A stretch of DNA of 49,891 nucleotides from Promethearchaeota archaeon (GTDB lineage Archaea > Asgardarchaeota > Lokiarchaeia > Sigyniarchaeales > SOKP01): NCBI GenBank assembly GCA_016839765.1, contig JAEOTP010000012.1, forward strand, positions 1-49,891. The letters run 5' to 3'. The notes beneath the pieces are model-generated. The model was not told where the DNA came from. It saw nothing but the letters and a program-made list of their open reading frames with translations, and did no database searches. This document shows, piece by piece, positions 1-8,477 of this stretch; position 1 is the stretch's first letter; each line of letters begins with the position of its first letter. Position numbers and translations under genes: made by a program.

Positions 1-146
1 ATTAGATGACAATATTGCCCACCAAAGTCTAAAACTATAATCATATTTATAGAATATTTATCGTTAATCTTCTTATAATAATAGAATTAAACAAATAAAA
101 TTAGTTTTTTCTATAGTATAAGAAATTCATCATATTTTTTAAAATA

Positions 147-1448
147 TTAATGGGTGGCGCAAGAAATACATGGATCAAAAGCTCTTATAATTTTTTGAAT
201 TTCTTTCTTAACTTTATTTAAATCCTTTTTTTCATAGAGTTTTCGAGCATAATTACTAATCATATCGTTAATAAGTGCTATATTTATTTCTGTTGCTATA
301 AATAATTTAGCTTCTTTAAGAACATTTCTTTTATTAATTCGATAATGATGAATAAGCGATCCTCTAGGTGCTTCCACAACTCCAATACCTTCTCGAGAAA
401 TAATTGATTTAAGATTTGGTAGAGGAATGGTACTTTTTAGAATAGGATCCTCCAAAATTTTTAATGAATTTTGTGATTCAACATACATTTCAATTAAATT
501 TAAAAAGGACGCATATAGAATATTATTTCTCCATTTTTCATCAAAAAGACTTAAATATCCAGAAATTTCATCTGATCCATAACTTTCTACAACCTGATTT
601 CGAGAAATTGGTCCAACTAAATAATTATGATTTTTATCAGTAAAATCAATACCTCTTATTGTAGGATATTTGTCAAAATAATCGATATATTCTTCTAACC
701 TAAAGTCCTGATATTCGGCTAACCCCTTTTTTATGGTTAAAATACCATCATATCTATCATAGGATTTATTATTATTTAATGAAAGGAAATTAACATTTGG
801 GATTATAAAATCCTCTGGTGGGTTAAACTTTGAGAATAAATCAATAAAGTTTTTAATAATCCATTCTAAATTACTTAATACCCTTAAAAAGTATTTCTCA
901 ACAATAATTATCCTTTTCCGTGATGGTCTATAAATAACTCCACCAGGGATAGGTGTAATTGCATGGATTGATCTTCCCCCAAAAAGCTTATCTATATCAT
1001 TCCCGATTTTAATAATTTCATATATGTGAGAGGTTAATTGTGGATTATATTTTATTAAATCATAAATATCGATAGGTTTTGTATAAATTTTAAAGATATT
1101 TAATAGGTCTGGAAAAGATTGGAAAAAATAATGCATACTATGTGATTTTAATAACTCTCCTGCCATCAGGAGCCTTCTTACTAGAACAGATTGTTGATTG
1201 GCTTTTATATTATACATTTCTTCAATGCTTTTACAACTTACAATAGTTTGGGATGCATGGCATAATCCACATATTCTAGAAACAATTTTAGGAACATCTG
1301 ATAATTTTTTACCTATTAAAATATTTTCAAATCCTCTGAAGGCTAAAATTTCAAATTCCACATTCGAAATCTCATCATTTTGTATATAAATTTTTACATT
1401 ACCGTGACCCTCAACCCTTGTACACACATCAATAACTTTTTGCATCAT
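147..1448 (-). CDS. mvhA: [NiFe] hydrogenase large subunit, MvhA/FrhA-like (group 3)
   Basis: Catalytic subunit of a cytoplasmic [NiFe] hydrogenase that splits or forms H2 and passes electrons to the small subunit and an HdrA complex. Seen: an N-terminal RVEGHG motif (residues 11-16), the first nickel motif RICGLC with C60 and C63, and the second motif DPCISCATH with C427, C430 and H433. The length of 433 aa fits the MvhA/FrhA family. Two oddities stand out. The stop codon follows H433 directly, so there is no C-terminal extension for a maturation protease to remove. The position four residues after C63, usually His in CxxCxxxH, is Gln67. It is the last gene of a minus-strand set with the small subunit (1-base gap) and HdrA-MvhD. 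The family call is firm; the group 3c assignment rests on the neighbours. Confidence 0.92.
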   Translation of the reverse strand: MMQKVIDVCTRVEGHGNVKIYIQNDEISNVEFEILAFRGFENILIGKKLSDVPKIVSRICGLCHASQTIVSCKSIEEMYNIKANQQSVLVRRLLMAGELLKSHSMHYFFQSFPDLLNIFKIYTKPIDIYDLIKYNPQLTSHIYEIIKIGNDIDKLFGGRSIHAITPIPGGVIYRPSRKRIIIVEKYFLRVLSNLEWIIKNFIDLFSKFNPPEDFIIPNVNFLSLNNNKSYDRYDGILTIKKGLAEYQDFRLEEYIDYFDKYPTIRGIDFTDKNHNYLVGPISRNQVVESYGSDEISGYLSLFDEKWRNNILYASFLNLIEMYVESQNSLKILEDPILKSTIPLPNLKSIISREGIGVVEAPRGSLIHHYRINKRNVLKEAKLFIATEINIALINDMISNYARKLYEKKDLNKVKKEIQKIIRAFDPCISCATH

Positions 1449-1449
1449 A

Positions 1450-2208
1450 TCACCATCGTATTTTTGGTTTCGAGAATCTATAAAAGATTCCTTTGTATTT
1501 TGTTAAATCTTTAGAGAGATTAATAAGACTTAAGAAATTTATCAAATTTGAGGTATAATCCTTAGATACTGGTCCTAAACATCCTTCACAGGGTATTCCC
1601 TGTTCAATACATATATGATCGCAGCCCTCCCTAGTTATTGGTCCTAAGCATAAAATTCCATTATCTAAAAAGCAATTAGATTTCTCATTAAAAATTGTTA
1701 ACTCATCATTTGATGGATTTAATTTGTTAACTGGTTTTTCAAAAGGAATATTATTATTTCCTCTTAGAGGGCATGATGAGCATAGATTTTTTTCCGATAA
1801 TTTTATTTCTTTATTTTCTATTAATCTTATTAAACAATTTCCTATTAGTTTTAAAGGAGGAGGACAACCAGGAATTATACCATCGATTTGGACGACATCT
1901 GATATTGCACCTGCTTTTTTCTTTTCAGATAAACTTAAAATTCCCCCAAATGCTGCACAAGTACCTAAAGCATATACTTTTTTTGCATTATTTCTAATAT
2001 CTTTTAATAGTTCAATTTGTGAATCCATCGAAATACAACCTTCTATTAAAGCAATATCGCCTTCTTCAATTTTATTCTCATCAGAGATAAAGGGAAAGTA
2101 AGAAAGTTTTATTCTTTCTAAAAACTGAGGAAATATATCACTTGAGATTAATTTAGATATACATCCACTACAGGATGTAAGTGATGCTATTAAGATTTTA
2201 AGTTTCAA
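1450..2208 (-). CDS. mvhG: [NiFe] hydrogenase small subunit, MvhG-like
   Basis: Electron-transfer subunit of the hydrogenase, expected to carry three iron-sulfur clusters between the nickel site and HdrA/MvhD. Seen: proximal-cluster ligands C13, C16 (SCSGC), C84 (LGTCA) and C115 (PGCPPP), then C143 and C146, and a C-terminal set C187, C196, C200, C207 and C210. That is enough for two further [4Fe-4S] clusters. There is no twin-arginine signal, so the protein should be cytoplasmic. Its start overlaps the end of the HdrA-MvhD gene by 11 bases and its stop is one base from the large subunit start, so the three genes are surely co-translated. The length of 252 aa is a little short of typical MvhG. 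Confidence 0.92.
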   Translation of the reverse strand: MKLKILIASLTSCSGCISKLISSDIFPQFLERIKLSYFPFISDENKIEEGDIALIEGCISMDSQIELLKDIRNNAKKVYALGTCAAFGGILSLSEKKKAGAISDVVQIDGIIPGCPPPLKLIGNCLIRLIENKEIKLSEKNLCSSCPLRGNNNIPFEKPVNKLNPSNDELTIFNEKSNCFLDNGILCLGPITREGCDHICIEQGIPCEGCLGPVSKDYTSNLINFLSLINLSKDLTKYKGIFYRFSKPKIRW

Positions 2209-4744
2209 ATCTAATCTCCTCCGTTAATACGTTATAAAATTTATTTATTGCATTTGCAAATTTGGCACCTTCAACCGCATTCAGATTTTCTACTATTATC
2301 CTATTACTTAATCGGGGACCAAATACTTTCTTTAACAGGTTTACTTTTTTCTGAACTTTTTGAATTCCATCGATATATCTGCACGCATCTTTTCTACATC
2401 CAATAACCATTACACCATCAAATCCACACTCAAATGATTTAAGGATAAATTCAGTATCAATACGCCCGGTGCATGGTACTTTAATTATAAACACATTGGG
2501 ATGATAAAATAATTTCTTTAATCCCGCATCATCTGCAGCAGCATAACCACAGGATTTACAGCAAAAAGCAATAATCATTGGCTTTTTATTAAATTTAGAA
2601 AAAATTTCTATTGTTTTAAGTATTTTTTTGGAAGTATCAATATTTAAATCAATAGCATTTGTAGGACACACACTTACACATGATCCACAGCCTTTACATT
2701 TAAATTTATCGATATTTATTTTATCTCCCCCGATTATTATGGCATTATATGGACAAGATACTACGCATAATCCGCACAACCCACACTTTTCTTCATTTAT
2801 TTTAATTCCTGTAAATTCTGATACTAAATAGTCATTTGAAAGAAGATAGATTATTTCTAAAGCTGTTTGATTTGTTGTAGAAATTGTAGATTTATAATTT
2901 AATGGCCCAAAAATTGTACCAACGCCATAAATACCAGATGCTAAAGTTTCTCTACTCATGAAACCATTATCGTCTAAAGAAAAGTCCATGTATTTTCGAA
3001 GACTTTTTAAATCTTTGTTGGGAATATACTTAAGGTTTAATACTATCAAATCACTTAGAAATTCAGTATCATCAGCAACAACATAGTTTATATCTTTATT
3101 ACTTTTAACAGAAATATGATTAGCATAAATAAATCTAGGGTTAGTTGATCTTAATAAAATCTGATCCTTATCATTTAATTTACTCAAATCATAAAAAACA
3201 TTAACTTTACATTTAGCATTTCTTATTTTAATATCCTCAATATATTTTTGTGCTAAAATTTCAGAGTAATCTGAGATTAATTTTGAAGGTCCGACCTCTT
3301 GAACAATAGAAACCGAATTAACTGGTTTCTTATCCGATATTCTTAATAATTTCCCTTCTGTAATACCATCAGAAGATAATATACGCTCAAATTCAGGTGA
3401 AGTAATAATATTATTTTGAGGATTATAATGGTAATCCTTTAAGTTATCACTAAAATCTGCCCCGATAGCTATAACTTTTACACCAACCTTAATTCGGACT
3501 TTTTCTGGTTTTTCATTTAAATTTATTGCATTATTAATACAAGCTCGTTCACAAATCCTGCAATCGAGACAATCTTCAATATCTTCGTGATCAATTAAAG
3601 GGATATATGGATATGAATTCTGAAAAGGGATATAAATAACTTTTCGATATGACAGACCAAAATCGTATTGATTCTTTTTCTCCTTACCACAAACATTAAC
3701 GCATTGTTTACAACCGGTACATTTCTTTTCATCTATATATCGAGGTTTTTTAATTAATTCAATTGTAAAATTTCCCACTTCTCCTGAGATTGTTTCAATT
3801 TCGCTATTTGTAAATATATTGATATTCTTTTCTTTGACTATTTCTCCAATCAATTCTGAAGTGAAACAAATAGAACAATCACCCATCTCAGAGATACGGT
3901 GCCATCTAGCTACTTTACCCCCTAATGTTGGTGATTTTTCAATAAGATATACTTTTATTCCTGCTTTTGATAAATTCAGTGCTAAAGTCATACCTGCAAT
4001 ACCACCCCCTAATATTGCACAAGCTTTCTCAACTTCAACCGTTTTAATTTGAACTTCCTTTTGAAGCTTTACACGTTCAATTCCTGCTTCTATTAATAAT
4101 TCTACTTTTTTTAGAATTAGATCCGCACTAAATTTTTCGAGATTTGAATCATGAACCCAGCAGCATTGCTCCCTAATATTAGCAATTTCTATATTTGTAT
4201 GTTCAATCACATCTTTAAAGATACGTTCAAAAATATGTTGGTGTGTTTTAGGAGAACAAGCTGCAATTACTACTTTATTTAGAAAATTTTGTTTTGCCCA
4301 AGATGTGATTTTATTCAAATTCTTTTCTTGACATAAATTATCAAATATCTTGACAGAAACAACATCATTTAACTTTGCAATATACTTCTCTAATATTTCA
4401 ATATTAATAACATTAGAAATTTCAGTATTACAATCACAGATTATTACTCCTATACGATTTATTATATTTCCTCTTTTATCCAAATATTCTAATTCTTCGC
4501 CTGATAAAATACGTTTGTTTAAACTTATTATATTTAATACTCGTTTACCATCTTCTGTCAAAAAATAAGATTTTTTATCTTTGCTGATCAATGACCCAAG
4601 CTTTTTTAAGTGGAAATTTAATTGCCCCGTTTGGGCTAAACCCAATTTTTCCATTAAATCGGTATAAGGAATGAATCCCTCTCTTTCCAAAAGTAAGAGA
4701 ATCTTTCTACGAAAAGGATGTGATAATATTGAGTAAATATTCAT
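2198..4744 (-). CDS. hdrA: Winged-helix-HdrA-MvhD fusion
   Basis: Flavin-based electron-bifurcating subunit with a regulatory-looking N-terminus. Domains in order: ArsR-like winged helix (1-75); HdrA N-terminal part with CDC at 103-105; Rossmann FAD site GGGIAG (246-251); the DCSIC motif (289-293); inserted ferredoxin-like clusters (342-352 and 392-401); two C-terminal [4Fe-4S] motifs (654-664, 683-693); and an MvhD domain (721-840) with CCKSC and CRKDAC. MvhD normally is a separate protein linking HdrA to the hydrogenase; here it is fused. The stretch matching the QCVGSR...YCSxxCC motif of HdrA reads QEVGPS and has lost those cysteines. It leads the operon with the two hydrogenase subunits. 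The winged helix on an HdrA is unusual and may tie redox state to DNA binding (inference). Confidence 0.9.
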   Translation of the reverse strand: MNIYSILSHPFRRKILLLLEREGFIPYTDLMEKLGLAQTGQLNFHLKKLGSLISKDKKSYFLTEDGKRVLNIISLNKRILSGEELEYLDKRGNIINRIGVIICDCNTEISNVINIEILEKYIAKLNDVVSVKIFDNLCQEKNLNKITSWAKQNFLNKVVIAACSPKTHQHIFERIFKDVIEHTNIEIANIREQCCWVHDSNLEKFSADLILKKVELLIEAGIERVKLQKEVQIKTVEVEKACAILGGGIAGMTLALNLSKAGIKVYLIEKSPTLGGKVARWHRISEMGDCSICFTSELIGEIVKEKNINIFTNSEIETISGEVGNFTIELIKKPRYIDEKKCTGCKQCVNVCGKEKKNQYDFGLSYRKVIYIPFQNSYPYIPLIDHEDIEDCLDCRICERACINNAINLNEKPEKVRIKVGVKVIAIGADFSDNLKDYHYNPQNNIITSPEFERILSSDGITEGKLLRISDKKPVNSVSIVQEVGPSKLISDYSEILAQKYIEDIKIRNAKCKVNVFYDLSKLNDKDQILLRSTNPRFIYANHISVKSNKDINYVVADDTEFLSDLIVLNLKYIPNKDLKSLRKYMDFSLDDNGFMSRETLASGIYGVGTIFGPLNYKSTISTTNQTALEIIYLLSNDYLVSEFTGIKINEEKCGLCGLCVVSCPYNAIIIGGDKINIDKFKCKGCGSCVSVCPTNAIDLNIDTSKKILKTIEIFSKFNKKPMIIAFCCKSCGYAAADDAGLKKLFYHPNVFIIKVPCTGRIDTEFILKSFECGFDGVMVIGCRKDACRYIDGIQKVQKKVNLLKKVFGPRLSNRIIVENLNAVEGAKFANAINKFYNVLTEEIRFET

Positions 4745-5089
4745 TTCAAAATCCTCCCTCTTTCTCTTTTATTATGGTTTTTTTCTTAATTTTTAATTTT
4801 TGATAAATTTATTTTTCCTCATGATAATGATTGTTATCGAATTATTTAAATCTTTGTAAAATATTGATCACATAATGTATGAGATTCATAGTCCACATTA
4901 TGAATATTAGTCATTTTTTTGTTAATTTTAGATATAACTAAAAAAATTGTCATATTAGAGTTTTTGATTAAAAAATTTATCAAATTTGAAGAAATTATTC
5001 TTGTCAAATTCCTTTTATTTTGGTAAAATAATCATTTACTTAGAAAGTAAATTACTTGTAAATTTAAACTTAAAGAGGTGTATAACTTA
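4745..5089. promoter_or_regulatory. Divergent promoter region between HdrA-hydrogenase and mtd operons
   Basis: No gene is visible in these 345 bases, which must hold the promoters of both divergent operons. Inverted repeats stand out: CATAATG at 4871-4877 against CATTATG at 4896-4902, and GATAA-N6-TTATC at 4823-4838. They are candidate operators, possibly for one of the winged-helix redox proteins encoded on either side. That link is inference. Confidence 0.4.
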
Positions 5090-5707
5090 ATGGAAGTTTT
5101 GGAATTTAAACCAATAAGAGACAAAAAAATCGTAGTATATATGTCATCTAAAGAGAATGCTAAATATTTCCAAAATACTGATAACTCTAAACTTATAGAA
5201 TTTTTAAAAAAGAAAAATATTGACTTTGTCACTGTTGATTTTCAAGTTGATATAAAAGAATTCAGAACAACACCATTTGCTCAAACATTAAATGAACTAG
5301 ACATACCATATTTTCAATTAGATATTCCAGATTATGCTATGGGGTATCTATATCAGGAAATTATTGAAAAACAACAATTTCAAAATGAATTATTTGAAGA
5401 ATATGAAAATATGGAAGAAAAAGAATCGTTTAAAGGGCTTAGTTTAAAAAATTGGATAGATATGTTGGGGGAGGAAATTCAGGAAAGAGAAATTTTTCTT
5501 AGTTTAAAATTAAGACCTCAATGGATTGTTAAAAAAATGTTAGATTTAGCATTATCTTACAAGAAAGATACTGTGACATTTGTTCATTTTGTTAAAGAAG
5601 ATATCTGTGAAGATATTTGTCCGCAAGTAGTTGAAAATTTAAGAGAATTAAAAGTTAAAGTTATATCTTATAATAAAAAACATACAATTCAAAATATAAT
5701 ATTTTAA
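5090..5707 (+). CDS. Unknown protein, first of a related pair next to mtd
   Basis: I do not recognise this 205-residue protein. It is soluble, mixed alpha/beta and acidic, with no signal peptide or metal motif. The N-terminus EVLEFKPIRDKK closely resembles that of the next gene (EVLELKPLKNKN). Both also share a xIPxxxxDI segment and a later helix followed by a hydrophobic strand, so the two look like diverged paralogs. The ATG at 5090 is chosen over the upstream GTG at 5078. It has GAGGTG about nine bases before it and gives the same N-terminus as the paralog. The gene is first in a plus-strand set leading to methylene-H4MPT dehydrogenase and the NfnA/FrhB-NfnB genes, so a role beside C1 metabolism is likely but unproven. 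Confidence 0.8.
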   Translation: MEVLEFKPIRDKKIVVYMSSKENAKYFQNTDNSKLIEFLKKKNIDFVTVDFQVDIKEFRTTPFAQTLNELDIPYFQLDIPDYAMGYLYQEIIEKQQFQNELFEEYENMEEKESFKGLSLKNWIDMLGEEIQEREIFLSLKLRPQWIVKKMLDLALSYKKDTVTFVHFVKEDICEDICPQVVENLRELKVKVISYNKKHTIQNIIF

Positions 5708-5730
5708 TAAAAAAAGAGAGGCGATAATAA

Positions 5731-6456
5731 ATGCCAGAAGTATTAGAATTAAAACCTTTAAAAAATAAGAATTTAAAGTTAATTTTAATTGAGAGTGAGT
5801 TTCCTATCGACTGGTGGTTTGAAGTTCCCAAGGATTATAAAGAAGATCTTTTTTGGAATCTTCATTTAATTTCTAAGGAATACCTTCAATTAATTAATTC
5901 GTTAATAAAAAAATATAAACCGAATTTTATTTTAGAAGAAAGACCAAATTCATGGAGTGAAGAACTGAATGCAAATGATCCTTTAAAAATGCTTATTAAA
6001 AAACGTGGAATTCCGTTTAAACATACTGATATTTCAGAAAATGCTGAATTATATCTCTCTTCAGCGTTAGATGAACACAGGAGCATGGTTAAGAATCTCG
6101 AAAAAAGGATTAATGGTATAATGAAAGAATTTAAGGAAAAACCAGAAAATGATGAATTTTTTCAACGTTTAGTATTATGGAAAGAATATTTACAATTAGA
6201 TTACAATATTCAAGAAGATGAAGTCAGATATAAGGTTCGAGAAGCATGGATGATGATGAACATTTTGAAGTTTGCGAAAGAATTTGAAGGAAAGAAATTG
6301 AAATGTTTATTCATATGCGATCCGCGACACTTTAACGGTCTTGAGAAACTTTCATTGGATCTTGGTATTGAAACCGAACAAGTGAAAATAAGTAGAAGGA
6401 TTAAAACTGAAGGAGTCGGAGAAATATTTGAAAAAGATTTAGAAATTGATATTTAA
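5731..6456 (+). CDS. Unknown protein, second of a related pair next to mtd
   Basis: Unrecognised 241-residue soluble protein and apparent paralog of the upstream gene, which ends 23 bases earlier. It begins PEVLELKPLKNK. A central helical region follows (about 110-170), then a helix with EVRYKVREAWMM (about 175-190) and a hydrophobic strand with CLFICDPRHFNGLEKL near the C-terminus. The last segment recalls Rossmann-like or TraB-like folds, where an ExxxREAWM helix precedes a strand, but I cannot assign a family. An AGAGGCGA ribosome site precedes the ATG. The same EVRxKVxEAWMM helix is seen in the relic at 17366-17536, joined to an mtd-like tail. This supports a stable association of this family with mtd. 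Confidence 0.8.
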   Translation: MPEVLELKPLKNKNLKLILIESEFPIDWWFEVPKDYKEDLFWNLHLISKEYLQLINSLIKKYKPNFILEERPNSWSEELNANDPLKMLIKKRGIPFKHTDISENAELYLSSALDEHRSMVKNLEKRINGIMKEFKEKPENDEFFQRLVLWKEYLQLDYNIQEDEVRYKVREAWMMMNILKFAKEFEGKKLKCLFICDPRHFNGLEKLSLDLGIETEQVKISRRIKTEGVGEIFEKDLEIDI

Positions 6457-6505
6457 TAGCTAATTTTTATTAAATTTTTAAAAATAAAAAAAAGAGCTGA
6501 TGTAA

Positions 6506-7501
6506 ATGGTAGAAAGAGAACTTGAAAATATTCTTGGAAAAAAGTCAATAATAGAATTAACACCAATTATTATTAAAAAGAAAGATACCTCCGATAAAAT
6601 TTGTTATTTTTTTGATACTGATGATAATGCATCTCCATTCGATATCAATATGGCATATGATGCCGGTTTTGATGTTGTAATCCCTTATAATAATATAAAA
6701 GCTGATAAAGTAACTCAATTAGTCCAAGATGCAATGTTTTCGAGAAAAGCAAACGCTCCAACAGTTTATTTTATTGGTGGTTCTGATGTAGAAGAAGCTG
6801 ACAAGATTGCTGAGATTGTATTAGATTCGCTTATACCTCCTTTTGAATCTCCTGTAATCATAGATCCAAGAGGAGCTCATACAACCGCAGCAGCAATGGT
6901 TGCTAAGACTATAGAAGTTACTCGAAAGCTAAGATGGCATGATATCTATGGTAAAAAAGCAGTCATTTTAGGAGGTACAGGTCCAGTTGGACAAATTGTT
7001 GCAATTTTAGCTGCAAAGCTTAATTGTACTGCTGTGATGACATCCCGACGAGCGGACTATGTCAAGACTTTAGCAAAGAACTTAACTGAAAAAGCAGGAG
7101 AAGGAGCAACCGAAATTGTTGGTGCTGTAGGGATTACTGACGAGCAAAAATATAGGTTTCTTAAAGAAGCTGATATTATTTGGTCTGTAGCTAAAGCAGG
7201 AGTGCAAATGGTTTCAAAAGAACTATTGGAAAAATTACCTAAGAATAAGATCATAGTTGATATCAATTTAGTACCTCCCTACGGAATTGAGGGATTAAAA
7301 CCAAAATTTGATGGTGATGAAATAATTCCAGGAATTTATGGAATTGGAGCTTTAGGTGTCGGGAGATTGAAATACAAGACTGAGAGTAATATTTTTAAAG
7401 AAGCATCAGAGAGCAAAGGTAAAAAAATCTTTAATTATAACAACGCGTTCAAACTTGCATGTAGAATTCTTTTCGGCGAAGAAATTAAGATTACAGTTTA
7501 A
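6506..7501 (+). CDS. mtdB: Methylene-tetrahydromethanopterin dehydrogenase, MtdA/MtdB-like
   Basis: Oxidises methylene-H4MPT (or methylene-H4F) to the methenyl form with NAD(P), in the cytoplasm. Seen: an N-terminal substrate domain with FFDTDDNASPFDINMAYDAG (about 32-51), a DPRGAHTTAAAMVAKT helix, and a Rossmann nucleotide site with GGTGPVGQ (about 152-159). The conserved C-terminal GIYGIGALGVGRLK segment follows. The length of 331 aa is slightly longer than bacterial MtdA (about 290). Context with F420-type and bifurcating proteins supports a methanopterin C1 pathway (Wood-Ljungdahl methyl branch). Whether NAD or NADP is used cannot be read here. Two related unknown genes lie upstream, and NfnA follows after 87 bases. 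Confidence 0.88.
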   Translation: MVERELENILGKKSIIELTPIIIKKKDTSDKICYFFDTDDNASPFDINMAYDAGFDVVIPYNNIKADKVTQLVQDAMFSRKANAPTVYFIGGSDVEEADKIAEIVLDSLIPPFESPVIIDPRGAHTTAAAMVAKTIEVTRKLRWHDIYGKKAVILGGTGPVGQIVAILAAKLNCTAVMTSRRADYVKTLAKNLTEKAGEGATEIVGAVGITDEQKYRFLKEADIIWSVAKAGVQMVSKELLEKLPKNKIIVDINLVPPYGIEGLKPKFDGDEIIPGIYGIGALGVGRLKYKTESNIFKEASESKGKKIFNYNNAFKLACRILFGEEIKITV

Positions 7502-7588
7502 ATAAAACAGAAAACAATGTAGAATCAGAATTTCTAATCTAATTTTTTTAAAATTGTATTATTATAAATAAAGACCGAGGTTTCAAGC

Positions 7589-8476
7589 ATGGGCTATAAA
7601 ATTTTGATGAAAAAAGAATTAGGAAGTAGTGGAACATTATTTGAAATAGAATTAGCTACGCCTTTAATTGCTAAAAAGGCGCGTGCTGGAAATTTCATTT
7701 TAATCAGAATAAATGAAAAAGGAGAGAGGATTCCTTTAACTATTGCTGACTATAATCGAAAAAAAGGAACATTAACGATTGTTTTTCAGGTTATTGGTAA
7801 AACTACAAAATTATTATCAAAATTAGAAGAAGGAAATTTCCTTCTTGATGTTGTTGGGCCTTTAGGAAATGAAATTCATATTAAAAAATTTGATTATCCT
7901 GTGGTAATTATTGGAGGTGGAGTTGGTATTGCTCCTTGTTACCCTCAAGCAAAGGAATTGAAAAAAGTAGGAAACAAGATAATCGCAATTATTGGCGCAA
8001 GGAGTAGCAATTTATTATTTTGGAGAGAAAAAATGGATAAAGTTAGTGATGAGTTAATAATTTGTACAGATGATGGAACCGAAGGGAAAAAAAGCGTAGT
8101 TACTGAACCTCTTAAGGAACTTTTAAAGAGAGAACCTTTAAGTCTAGTTATTTCTATAGGTCCCTTAATTATGATGAAATTTGTAGCTCTAACGACAAAT
8201 GGGTATGAAGGATTACCTAAAGTAAAAACAATGGTTTCTCTAAATACTATTATGATCGATGGTACTGGCATGTGTGGAGGATGCCGATTTTCCACAATAG
8301 ATGGAAAAATATATTTTGCATGTGTGGATGGTCCTGACGTTGATGGTCATATGGTAGATTTTGATAATCTTATAAAGCGTGCTAAAAGATTTACGGCTCA
8401 AGAAAAGGAGAGCATTGAACTCTATGAACATGAATGTGGGGCTGTAGAAAAACTCAAAATGGGAGGTTCATTTTAA
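7589..8476 (+). CDS. nfnA: NfnA/SudB-like FAD and [2Fe-2S] reductase subunit
   Basis: Small subunit of an NADH-dependent ferredoxin:NADP oxidoreductase-type complex. It belongs to the ferredoxin-reductase family shared with PyrK. Seen: an FAD-binding beta-barrel (1-100), an NAD domain starting VVIIGGGVGIAPCYP (105-119), and the [2Fe-2S] loop IDGTGMCGGC with C229, C232 and C245 plus D224, the Asp/three-Cys pattern known in NfnA. The typical VDGPDVDGHMVDF end is present. It lies one base before the FrhB-NfnB fusion, its evident partner. In this pairing it would pass electrons between NAD(H) and the large subunit. Sulfide dehydrogenase is the main alternative name for the same fold. Confidence 0.88.
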   Translation: MGYKILMKKELGSSGTLFEIELATPLIAKKARAGNFILIRINEKGERIPLTIADYNRKKGTLTIVFQVIGKTTKLLSKLEEGNFLLDVVGPLGNEIHIKKFDYPVVIIGGGVGIAPCYPQAKELKKVGNKIIAIIGARSSNLLFWREKMDKVSDELIICTDDGTEGKKSVVTEPLKELLKREPLSLVISIGPLIMMKFVALTTNGYEGLPKVKTMVSLNTIMIDGTGMCGGCRFSTIDGKIYFACVDGPDVDGHMVDFDNLIKRAKRFTAQEKESIELYEHECGAVEKLKMGGSF

Positions 8477-8477
8477 A

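Noticed and set aside
1450-2208. Selenocysteine in the hydrogenase subunits, as in methanogen Vhu enzymes
   Set aside because: All motif positions in the large, small and MvhD parts are Cys codons and no in-frame UGA occurs.
3819-4052. Plus-strand frame antisense to HdrA
   Set aside because: It is a shadow of the coding strand with no ribosome site or recognisable protein; the same holds for similar frames inside other large genes.
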